Source: CAIWHR01 sp963846855
GTDB taxonomy: Bacteria; Pseudomonadota; Gammaproteobacteria; Burkholderiales; Casimicrobiaceae
Direction of reading: 5' to 3'
DNA: 64,000 bases
NCBI GenBank assembly: GCA_963846855.1
Contig: CAWJXK010000008.1
Span: 558,001-622,000, forward strand
Shown here: positions 8,109 to 15,904 of the stretch, one piece after another
Position numbering within the stretch: position 1 is the first letter of the stretch
How the letters are laid out: each line of letters begins with the position of its first letter
Program-made: the position numbers and the translations under genes
The notes under the pieces: model-generated
What the model was told of the DNA's origin: nothing
Seen by the model: the letters and a program-made list of their open reading frames with translations, nothing else
Database searches by the model: none

Positions 8109-8768
8109 ATGAAAGCCAGAAGCAGCGAACGTCAACGCGCACGACTGGCGGTGGCGGCGAAATCGACGCTGGCCGTCGCGATGCTGATCGCGGCGTCGTG
8201 GCCGGCCATGGCGCCGGCGCAGCATCCGGATCGCAGCGGCAGGGAAGTCGTCGATTCGCTCTGCATCTCCTGTCACGGCACGGGCGCGAACGGTGCGCCG
8301 AAGATCGGCGACAAGAAGGCCTGGGCCGCGCGCTCGGCGCAGGGATTGAGCGGCCTCACCCAGCATGCGCTGAACGGCATCCGGCAGATGCCGCCGCACG
8401 GCGGCAATCCCGGTCTCAGCGACACCGAGATCGAGCGCGCGATCATTTACATGGTCAACCAATCGGGCGGTCACTGGACCGAGCCGATCAGCCGCACGGA
8501 AAAGACGGCGGACCGCACCGGCGAGGCGATCGTCAGGGCGCAATGCGTGAAGTGCCACGAAACAGGCGTCAACGGCGCGCCGAAGATCGGCGACCGCGCC
8601 GCCTGGATTCCGCGGGTCAAGCAGGGGCTCGACGTCGTCGTGCGCTCCGCGATCAAGGGCCACGGGGCGATGCCGCCGCGCGGCGGCATGGCCGATCTCA
8701 CCGACACCGAGATCAGGAGCGCAGTGATCTACATGATGAACTACGGCGTCGTGTCGGCGAAGCCCTGA
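8109..8768 (+). CDS. Diheme cytochrome c with two c5-like domains
   Basis: A 219-residue exported protein; the signal peptide spans roughly residues 1-38. Two homologous domains carry CISCH and CVKCH, each followed by GAPKIGD and later MPPHGG or MPPRGG, whose methionine is the expected distal heme ligand, and a helix of the type DTEIxxAxIYMxN. This is the cytochrome c5 pattern. ATG 8109 has AGGAG seven bases upstream. It is the last gene of the porin-cytochrome locus, 90 bases after the barrel gene. As a high-potential His/Met carrier it could link the decaheme protein to a terminal oxidase, but that is inference. Confidence 0.88.
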   Translation: MKARSSERQRARLAVAAKSTLAVAMLIAASWPAMAPAQHPDRSGREVVDSLCISCHGTGANGAPKIGDKKAWAARSAQGLSGLTQHALNGIRQMPPHGGNPGLSDTEIERAIIYMVNQSGGHWTEPISRTEKTADRTGEAIVRAQCVKCHETGVNGAPKIGDRAAWIPRVKQGLDVVVRSAIKGHGAMPPRGGMADLTDTEIRSAVIYMMNYGVVSAKP

Positions 8769-8843
8769 CGCTTCGCTGGTCGGCGCGTATCGCCTGCGAT
8801 CCGCCGTGGACGCCGCGGGCAGCCAGCGTGTCCGCGCCGGGTA

Positions 8844-10211
8844 CTACAGCGTGAACGTCATCGCGGAGAGCAGCACGCCGGGCAGCCGCATGCTCGCGAG
8901 CGCGCGCTCGTGATAGCTGTCGGAGGCCAGCAGCAGCTCGGTCTCGGCGGTCAGCGCTTCAAGGTTCGCGCCCAGCATCCGGTAGATCGTGTCGTCGAAG
9001 CGCAGCACGTCGATCGGTGCGACGATCTTTCCGTTCTCGACCCAGAACGTCGCGAAGCGCGTCATCCCGGTCATCCGTCCCGCCGGCCGGTCCGAATAGT
9101 TGAGGTAGTGGAGGTTGCCGGCGTAGATGCCGGTTCCGAGGGCGGCCAGCGCGTCGGCGGCGGCGAGCGTCCCGCCCGCCATCGCGAGCGACTCCGGGCC
9201 TTCGTGGCCGCTGGCGCCGTTGGCCTCGAGCGAGAACTCGCGTGCGGTGCGCGGCGAGCAGAGCGCACCGGTGAGCCTGCCCGCCTCGATCAGCGGCACG
9301 CGCGCCGGGCGCGCGAAGCCTTCCGCCTGGAATCCGGGCGCGACGCCGTCGGCCGTGGCCTCGGTCATCGTCACGCGCGGATCGAGCGCGAGGCCGTCCG
9401 CGCCGTCGCCACGCATCCGCGCCAGGCTGCTCTGCTTCGTCGCCAAAGCGCGCGCCGAGAATCCGCCCCAACACAGCATCGACCCGACCTCCTCGAACGC
9501 CGAAGGCGTGAGGTAGACGCGGTAATTCCCCGGCGCAAGCGTCTTCGGCGGCTTCGCGATGTCGGAGAGCTGCGCGCGCGCCTCGTTCATCTTCGAGGCG
9601 AATGCGCCGGCGTCCCACGTGAAGCCGGACAGCCCGGATTTCACCGCCTTGTCGGCGCGATGGTAGAGGCTCCACTGCAGGTTGAACGCGGTGGCCTCGT
9701 GCCAGTTGCGCTGGCCCAGCGAGTTGGCGAACCCGCGATAGATCGGGCCGCCGGCGTACAGGCCAACGAGATCGAGGCCGTCGGCATCGGAGAGCACCGT
9801 CGCGACGATCTCCTCGGCGTCGGCGAGCGGCCCGCCGCGCACGGCGCGTGAGGATTGCGGCACCGTGGCGATGAGCAGATGCGGATCATCGGCGAGCTCG
9901 GGCAGCGTCGTGCGGATCTCGCCGACCGCCGCGGCGATCCGCTCGCGATCGGCGGCGAGCTCGCCGGACAGCGAAAGCTGCCGCGTGGCCTGACGCGCGC
10001 CGCTGACGAGGCCCACGTCGAGGTAGCGCTGGACGACGCTGCCGGGCTGACGAACCTTGCCGCGGTTCATCCGCACGAAATCGGTCGATTCCGCGGCGAA
10101 CCAGGCGAGCCCGGTTTCGCCGGCGTGCACCATGCCGTCGAGTGCGTCGGCGAGCTCGTGGAAGTAGGCCTCCATCGTGGCGGGGAGGGCACCGGTTTCG
10201 CGGGGGACCAT
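8844..10211 (-). CDS. pmbA: TldD/PmbA-family protein, TldE (PmbA) subunit
   Basis: About 455 residues, the non-metal partner of the TldD/TldE heterodimeric protease that trims unfolded or modified peptides in the cytoplasm. Recognisable segments are near residue 150-170 (SDADGLDLVGLYAGGPIYRG) and the C-terminal FWVENGKIVAPIDVLRFDD, typical of the family. No HExxxH motif is present, as expected for TldE. ATG 10211 has AAGGAG six bases upstream; GTG 10214 is one codon longer. It follows tldD after 40 bases, and the two form an operon. Confidence 0.88.
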   Translation of the reverse strand: MVPRETGALPATMEAYFHELADALDGMVHAGETGLAWFAAESTDFVRMNRGKVRQPGSVVQRYLDVGLVSGARQATRQLSLSGELAADRERIAAAVGEIRTTLPELADDPHLLIATVPQSSRAVRGGPLADAEEIVATVLSDADGLDLVGLYAGGPIYRGFANSLGQRNWHEATAFNLQWSLYHRADKAVKSGLSGFTWDAGAFASKMNEARAQLSDIAKPPKTLAPGNYRVYLTPSAFEEVGSMLCWGGFSARALATKQSSLARMRGDGADGLALDPRVTMTEATADGVAPGFQAEGFARPARVPLIEAGRLTGALCSPRTAREFSLEANGASGHEGPESLAMAGGTLAAADALAALGTGIYAGNLHYLNYSDRPAGRMTGMTRFATFWVENGKIVAPIDVLRFDDTIYRMLGANLEALTAETELLLASDSYHERALASMRLPGVLLSAMTFTL

Positions 10212-10251
10212 CACGCGCTCCTTGTCGAAAGTATCGCCGAAGGCAGGCGGA

Positions 10252-11694
10252 TCATTGGTCGCCCCCGAAAACGGCGACGTCGCGGAACACGCAGGCGGGC
10301 GACGCGTGACCCACGCGGATCACCTGCGACGGCTCGCCCTTGCCGCAATACGGCGTGCCCAGCACCTGCATCGTCTGCGCGTTTCCGACCATCGCGAGGC
10401 TGCGCCAGAAATTCGCGCTGATGCCGCGGTAATTGGGATTCTTGACGACGGCGCCGAGCTTGCCGTTCTCGATGAGGCGCCCGCGCTCGCAGCCGAACTG
10501 GAACTTGTTGCGCGAGTCGTCGATCGACCACGAGCTGTTGGTCTCCATCATCACGCCGTGCTCGATGCCGGCGATCATGTCGGCGAGCGATGCGTCGCCG
10601 GGCTCGAGGTTGAGGTTCGCCATCCGGTCGATCGGCGGGCGGTTCCAGCCGTCGGCTCGCGCGTTCGACGTGCCCGCAAGCCCGGCGCGCGCCTGCGAGA
10701 TCGCGCCGCCCAGCGGCCGCTCGAGAATACCGTCGCGGATGAGGTGGACCTTCTCGGCCTTCGTGCCGTCGTCGTCCCAGCCGTAGGTCGCGAGCTCCTC
10801 GTTGCGGGTCGGATCGAACACGATGTTGAGGAGATCGGACCCGTATTGGTACGTGCCGAACATCTCCGGCGTGACGAAGCTCGTGCCCGCGAAGTTGCGC
10901 TCGTCGCCGAGGATGCGGTCGAGCTCCAGCGGATGTCCGATCGATTCGTGGATCTGCAGGATCATCTGGTCGGCCGTCAACAGCACGTCCATCGACCCGC
11001 TCGGGCAGTTGGGCGCGCCGACGAGCTCGAGCACTTCCTCGGCGATGCGGCGGCCGGCGCCCTCGAAGCCGAAGCGCGAGAGAATCTCGTCGCCGCCCTG
11101 CTGGCAGATGCCGCGGTAGCCGTTGAGCGAGCGCGTCTGCGTGTCGCCGTTCGCGTGCGCGGTCACCGCCAGGCCCGGGAACAGGAACCGATACCGCTGC
11201 GTGACGTCGCCGCCTTCGCTGGTGACGAGGCGGTGCGTCGCGGTGCGCGTCTCGAGGTACGCCTCCCAGTCGACGATCCGCGGGTCGATGCCGGCTTGCC
11301 GCGACTCGCGCATCAGGAGCTCGAACCACTCGCGGCGCGAGCGTATCGGCGAAGTCAGCGACGGCGACGCGTACTCGCCGCGTGCGGCGGGCCGTGGCAG
11401 CGTGCGCGAATCGAACAGCGCATGGCGCGCCGTCGCGCGGGCCCACCCGGCCGCGCGCTCGAGCGCCGCTTTGATGCCGGCAGGCGACGTGTCGCCAGTC
11501 GCCGCGTAGCCGTACCCGCCGTCGGCGTAGACGGTGGCCATCGCACCGCGATCGGCGCAGGCGAACGGCGGGAGCGCGACGTTCTTCCGGACAGTGAAGG
11601 TCTCGCCCGTTTCCTCGACGATGCGCAGCGACCAGAAGTCGACGCCGGCGGGCTGGGACAACTCGGAGAGATTGATGCGGTCGGCGTCGGGCAT
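10252..11694 (-). CDS. tldD: Metalloprotease TldD
   Basis: A 480-residue zinc metalloprotease subunit that works with TldE. The catalytic motif HESIGH (in QIHESIGHPLELDR, about residue 250) matches the HExxxH of TldD. The flanking GTSFVTPEMFGTYQYGSD and the C-terminal NPNYRGISANFW/GKGEPSQVIRVGHASP segments are conserved in this family. It is the first gene of the tldD-pmbA pair. TldD/E proteins mature some peptide antibiotics (microcin B17, CcdA turnover) in other bacteria; nothing here shows the native substrate. Confidence 0.9.
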   Translation of the reverse strand: MPDADRINLSELSQPAGVDFWSLRIVEETGETFTVRKNVALPPFACADRGAMATVYADGGYGYAATGDTSPAGIKAALERAAGWARATARHALFDSRTLPRPAARGEYASPSLTSPIRSRREWFELLMRESRQAGIDPRIVDWEAYLETRTATHRLVTSEGGDVTQRYRFLFPGLAVTAHANGDTQTRSLNGYRGICQQGGDEILSRFGFEGAGRRIAEEVLELVGAPNCPSGSMDVLLTADQMILQIHESIGHPLELDRILGDERNFAGTSFVTPEMFGTYQYGSDLLNIVFDPTRNEELATYGWDDDGTKAEKVHLIRDGILERPLGGAISQARAGLAGTSNARADGWNRPPIDRMANLNLEPGDASLADMIAGIEHGVMMETNSSWSIDDSRNKFQFGCERGRLIENGKLGAVVKNPNYRGISANFWRSLAMVGNAQTMQVLGTPYCGKGEPSQVIRVGHASPACVFRDVAVFGGDQ

Positions 11695-11846
11695 TGGGGT
11701 ATGGTGTCCGATGAGGCGCCCGGCGCCGGGATGGCCGGCGCAGGCGCGAAAAAAGGGCGGATTATCGCTCGAAAGGCCGGTTCCCGGCTACCTGCCCGAC
11801 CCTCGGAACAGGATTCCGGATCGGCGAGACGCGTCGATACTCGACG

Positions 11847-13340
11847 TCAAGGCTCGGGCGCCGCGGGCGCGTCGAGCAGGTCGCCGAGGTAGGCCCGCAG
11901 CGGCTCGACCTGACGCGCGTAGTGGCGCCAGCGTCCCGAGGAACGCTGGTAGAGCGGCTCGCGCACTTGCCAGACGCTCGCCGTCTTGACCGCGTTGGGG
12001 ACGCGGTGAAAGTCCGTGCAGCCGTCTTCCCAATCGAGACCGCAGAAAGCCAGCAGTCGCTCGATCGCGGGTCGGGGGTCGCGCACGAACGTGTCGTAGT
12101 CGAAGTCGAGGATGTCCGCGCCGTACAGCGATTTCCAGTGCGCCATGAGGCGCCGGTACTGCCGGTAGTAATGCGCCGTGTCCATCAGGTCGAGCGCGTA
12201 TCCCATCCCGTGGTCGAGATGGAGGAAATGCACCGACAGGCAGGTGTCGAGCGGGTCGCGCGTCGTATGGACGATCTTCGCGTCCGGGAAGAGGCTCTTG
12301 ATGAGCCCGACGTAGAGGAAATTGTCCGGCCGCTTGTCGGTGACGTTGCGGCTGCCGGGGAAGAGCCGCGCGAGGCCCGCGGAATAGTTCGCGGCGAGGT
12401 CCTCGAGTTGCGCGGACGTCACCTGAGCCATCCGTTCGGGGAACGGCGCCAGCGTCGTGCGCGCGAGCTCCGGCACGAAGTCGATCTCGCCGCCGGCCGT
12501 GACTTGCGAATGGCCCGCAAGCACCTGCTCGGTCAAGGTCGAGCCCGAGCGGAACATTCCGCATATGAAGATCGGTCGCACGCCCTGCGTCGGAGGGCCG
12601 GATTTCGGCAACGCTCGTGGAAAGGCCGCGATCAGCCGGTCGACGAGGAGCTCCTGCTGCCGGCGGTCATAGAGCACTGCGCCCGCGGGGGCGCAGGCGC
12701 GGCTCGCCCGGTTGGCGGCGGCATAGGCGTCGAACGCGGCGGCATAGGCGCCGCACGCATCGAGCACCCTGCCGAGCGCGAAGCCGAGCGCCGCGCGATC
12801 CGGCGCCGTTGCGCGCGGGTCCGCGAGCGCGTGACGCAGCCTGCCGATCATCGGATCGTCCGGTCCCGCGACGATCGCGAGATCCGCGCAGCGCGCGAGC
12901 GCTTCGTATGCGCCGGGGTCGATCGCAAGGATTCGCTGGTATAGCGCGAGCGCCTCGTCCCGCTTGCCGAGATCCGATTTGAGGTTGGCGAGATTCGCGA
13001 GCGCGGGGACATACACCGGATTGAGCGCGAGCGCCGTCTCGAGCTCGCGCGCCGCCGCGTCGTCCCGGCGCAGGCAATCCGAATAGATCACGCCGCGGTT
13101 GAGGTGAACTTCCTCCGGGCGGCTCACGTTCCGGTCGAGCGCCTGCTGATACGACGCGAGCGCGGCGTCGAAGTGCCGCAGCATGCGCTGCAGGCGCGCG
13201 AGGTTGTACCAGCTGTCGGGGAGGTCCGGCCAGCGCGCGAGCAGTCGCTGGTACGCTCTTTCCGCCTCGGGGAGCCGGCCCGCGCGCTCGAGCCAGCTCG
13301 CTTCGCGGAGCATCGACCGATGGTCCGGCGCCGTCGTCAC
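11847..13340 (-). CDS. TPR-sulfotransferase fusion protein
   Basis: A 497-residue protein. The N-terminal half (about residues 10-200) is tetratricopeptide repeats (PDLPDSWYNLARLQRML, PVYVPALANLANLKSDLGK). The C-terminal half is a sulfotransferase-like domain with the 5'-phosphosulfate-binding loop GMFRSGSTLTEQVL near residue 258 and a later KIVHTTRDPLDTCLS segment, where the 3'-phosphate-binding Arg is expected. It has no signal peptide. It would transfer sulfate from PAPS to an acceptor held by the TPR part; acceptors of such fusions are mostly unknown. The start is GTG 13340; ATG 13313 is nine codons in. A second sulfotransferase-like gene lies at 23485-24738. Confidence 0.85.
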   Translation of the reverse strand: MTTAPDHRSMLREASWLERAGRLPEAERAYQRLLARWPDLPDSWYNLARLQRMLRHFDAALASYQQALDRNVSRPEEVHLNRGVIYSDCLRRDDAAARELETALALNPVYVPALANLANLKSDLGKRDEALALYQRILAIDPGAYEALARCADLAIVAGPDDPMIGRLRHALADPRATAPDRAALGFALGRVLDACGAYAAAFDAYAAANRASRACAPAGAVLYDRRQQELLVDRLIAAFPRALPKSGPPTQGVRPIFICGMFRSGSTLTEQVLAGHSQVTAGGEIDFVPELARTTLAPFPERMAQVTSAQLEDLAANYSAGLARLFPGSRNVTDKRPDNFLYVGLIKSLFPDAKIVHTTRDPLDTCLSVHFLHLDHGMGYALDLMDTAHYYRQYRRLMAHWKSLYGADILDFDYDTFVRDPRPAIERLLAFCGLDWEDGCTDFHRVPNAVKTASVWQVREPLYQRSSGRWRHYARQVEPLRAYLGDLLDAPAAPEP

Positions 13341-13490
13341 GGGTGAGCTTCCGCCGGCGGTACTTGTGGGTCAGGTTCTGGGATCGTGGAAACCGCCATT
13401 TCCCGGGAAACGAGCAACGGCGCCGGGACGACACGAAGCGCCAAACCGCCACGCTGCACGGCCGGGAGTCGACTTAGTGATTTGCCGGCA

Positions 13491-14639
13491 CTACTGGAGC
13501 CGGGTCGATCTGATCCGCTCGAGCTTCGCGGCGTACAAGTCGCGATCGTTACGGGTGGTCGCATATTCCTTTGCGAGGGTGAACTCCTTGCGCGCTCGAT
13601 CGAGGTTGCCAAGGTTCAGGTAGGCGATCCCGAGCCAGTACCTGAATTCGTGGTAATAGGGCGCGCGAACGACTTCCCGGGCGAACAGATCCCTTGCCGC
13701 TTCCGCGTTTCCGTCGCGCAGCGCCTTCATGCCCCGGTTGAAGTAGCTGAAGGGCGGATTGGGCTCCAGCTGCTCGAGCCTGGCGGCCAGGACCGTCGCT
13801 TCCGCAGTGCGCCCCATGTCGTCGAGAAGGCGCACTAGGTTGGACATGGCACGGGTGTTCGCGGGCTCGCCCGCGAGGACGAAGGCGAACGCCTTCTCCG
13901 CCTCCGCGAGATTGCCGTGGCGGTGGTAGATGATCCCGAGCGTGTTGTAGGCGCTCAGGAATCCCGGGTCCTGTCCGATCGCCGCGCGTGCCCACCAGTA
14001 GGCGTCGTCGAGTCGCCCCTGGACGATCGCTTCGGCGGCCCGGTTGTTCATGAACATCGCGACAATGGATTCTTCGGCGACAACCCGTGTGTGCAGGCCG
14101 CTGACTTCCTCGGGCGGGAGGAAATCGATGGTCATCAGGTCGTTGCGGCGCCCCGGCCCGACGTCAATCAGCTTTTCGCCGAGATTCAGGTTGACGTGCC
14201 CGATGAAGAACTGGACATTGCCGCTCTGGCTCACGGTCTCGTCGGCGTACGCGCTCTGGTAACGAACCGGAATGTCGAGCGCCTTTGCGAAGGCGGCGGT
14301 CATGATGACCAGCGACAGGCAGTTGCCGGAACGCGCGGCGTATGCCTGAGCCGCGTTGCGCGTCAGCACCGAGTCGTATTCGAGCCTCAGTTGACCGGTT
14401 TTTGTAATGGCGTCGATCAACGCCTGCCGGGAGCCCTTGCGGCCAACGTTCGGGGCGATTGCCCCGTCGATGTACTGCTTCATCGCGGGGCTCAGGGCAA
14501 ATACGTCCTCGGCGCGGATGCGCTCCGAAGGCGCGGCGAACAGGCGATCGGCGAACAGGGCCTCCTGCGGGCGCGGCCCGGGCGCGGTTGCGCATCCGAC
14601 CAGAAGCAAGCACCAAATCGAGACTGCCCGGATTCTCAT
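13491..14639 (-). CDS. Lipoprotein with transglutaminase-like and TPR domains
   Basis: A 382-residue lipoprotein: ATG 14639 has AAGGAG eight bases upstream, and the lipobox LVGC ends the signal peptide. Residues about 80-190 contain a transglutaminase-like core with ARSGNCLSLVIMTAAFAKAL (candidate nucleophilic Cys) and a later GHVNLNL (candidate His). The C-terminal half has three to four tetratricopeptide repeats (FLSAYNTLGIIYHRHGNLAE, YWLGIAYLNLGNLDRARKEF). Such proteins act at the envelope, either cleaving or cross-linking amide bonds or merely binding partners. The substrate is unknown. It lies 150 bases upstream of the TPR-sulfotransferase on the same strand and may be cotranscribed with it. 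Confidence 0.8.
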   Translation of the reverse strand: MRIRAVSIWCLLLVGCATAPGPRPQEALFADRLFAAPSERIRAEDVFALSPAMKQYIDGAIAPNVGRKGSRQALIDAITKTGQLRLEYDSVLTRNAAQAYAARSGNCLSLVIMTAAFAKALDIPVRYQSAYADETVSQSGNVQFFIGHVNLNLGEKLIDVGPGRRNDLMTIDFLPPEEVSGLHTRVVAEESIVAMFMNNRAAEAIVQGRLDDAYWWARAAIGQDPGFLSAYNTLGIIYHRHGNLAEAEKAFAFVLAGEPANTRAMSNLVRLLDDMGRTAEATVLAARLEQLEPNPPFSYFNRGMKALRDGNAEAARDLFAREVVRAPYYHEFRYWLGIAYLNLGNLDRARKEFTLAKEYATTRNDRDLYAAKLERIRSTRLQ

Positions 14640-14750
14640 CTGGCGTCTCCTTTTCCGATCCGGGCGGCAGCGCAGCCGGAGCAATATCGTGCCGGCCTCG
14701 GGGAACGAAATACCAAGAACACGCCGAAGCCGTTCGCGCAACCATCCCGG

Positions 14751-15464
14751 TCAACCACCAGCCGCATCGCATGGAGTAGCGATAACTCGCCTCGCCACCC
14801 TGCCGCAATCTGATTCTACGACCAAAGCGCGACCCGCAACCAAGGAATGCCTGGTCGAACGGGGCCTGTTGGGGTCGGCAACGGGCCGTCGCGGGTGTCC
14901 GGTCGGGTCAACCCTCCGCGGATCCGGAAGAGGCCATGGCATCTCCGGCACCAGGGTCGGAAGGCGGCCGACGGCAAGGGAAGCAAGCGCCGGCCCAACG
15001 ACCCGGACGATCCGCCAATCGGGCAACACGGTTGCTCCCAATCCCCGATAGAACTCGATCGCCGAAGTATTCCAGTCAAGAACCGTCCATTCGAAGCGAC
15101 CGCAGCCGCGTTCCACGGCAATTTGCGCAAGGGTCCGGAGCAGCGCCTTCGCGCAGCCCTGGCGGCGATACTCGGGGCGGACGAAGAGGTCCTCGAGCCA
15201 GAGTCCGCGGCGCCCGACGAACGTCGAGAAATTGTGGAAAAACAGCGCGAAAGCAGCGGGTTCGGTGCCATTCCACGCGATCAGCACCTCGGCCGCCGGC
15301 TTGGGGCCGAACAGAGCGGCGTCGATATCCGATTCTGTTGCAACGCACAAATGCGCGAGCCGCTCGTAATCGGCAAGGGCGCGGATCATCATGACGATCG
15401 CGCCGAGGTCCGTTCGTCCTGCGGACCGGATATCGAATGCCGGAGCTGTGCACGACACGCTCAT
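14751..15464 (-). CDS. GNAT-family N-acetyltransferase with an unusual C-terminal tail
   Basis: Acetyl-CoA-dependent acyltransferase. Residues about 10-165 are a standard GNAT domain with the acetyl-CoA loop VRPEYRRQGCAKALL and the later NTSAIEFYRGLGA helix; it resembles the diamine acetyltransferase-like group. ATG 15464 lies just after GGAAGGA. The family is normally near 160 residues, but this frame runs on for about 70 more residues rich in Arg, Pro and Ala after DWRIVRVVGPALASLA. The tail looks like non-native read-through, so the original stop may have been lost by mutation or frameshift. The substrate is unknown. Confidence 0.75.
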   Translation of the reverse strand: MSVSCTAPAFDIRSAGRTDLGAIVMMIRALADYERLAHLCVATESDIDAALFGPKPAAEVLIAWNGTEPAAFALFFHNFSTFVGRRGLWLEDLFVRPEYRRQGCAKALLRTLAQIAVERGCGRFEWTVLDWNTSAIEFYRGLGATVLPDWRIVRVVGPALASLAVGRLPTLVPEMPWPLPDPRRVDPTGHPRRPVADPNRPRSTRHSLVAGRALVVESDCGRVARRVIATPCDAAGG

Positions 15465-15904
15465 TCCTTCCGTCTTTGGGGCTTCGCGCGATTGAAATTG
15501 GCGTGGCGGCACCTAGCTCGATCGCGTGTGCAACCGTCTCCTTGCCGACGACGCTTCCTGCGCAAGTGCGGAAGGGGAGCGCACGCGCATTCCCGAGTCA
15601 GCATCGCGCGCGCTCCCTTGGTCCGGCTCGACCGTCTCGCCGTTGGTCTGCTGCATTGCAACATAGTCCAAACGCGTGATTTCGGTGCCCGATTTCCGCC
15701 GCCCGGCCACAAGACAAGTTGTGCGGCGCACATTCAAATGCGTCGCAAAATTGCAACAAGTCCCGGCCGGACATTCTAACCGCGGTGCATTTTCATTGCC
15801 CCGGGATTTCATCTCGGGGTAACGTGCAGGCGTTTGCGGTTTTCGGGAACGCGAATCACTCTCGTTTTCGTCGCCGCATGGTTATTTACTTGGGGGATTT
15901 CACT
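15465..15904. other. Divergent control region between the acetyltransferase and the TonB-dependent receptor
   Basis: No gene is convincing in these 440 bases. The half nearer the receptor is noticeably richer in A and T than its surroundings. TTGCAA at 15751-15756 with TCTAAC 18 bases later is a weak promoter candidate. A short inverted repeat CCCCG/CGGGG spans 15799-15819 in what would be the leader. The receptor's ribosome-binding site is GGGGGA at 15893-15898. Confidence 0.35.

Noticed and set aside
10177..11892. A long plus-strand frame over tldD
   Set aside because: The minus strand carries HExxxH and family motifs of TldD; the plus frame is its complement.
15751..15780. Promoter for the TonB-dependent receptor (TTGCAA ... 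TCTAAC)
   Set aside because: The -10 match is poor and the spacing is 18; noted inside the intergenic entry but not given its own feature.
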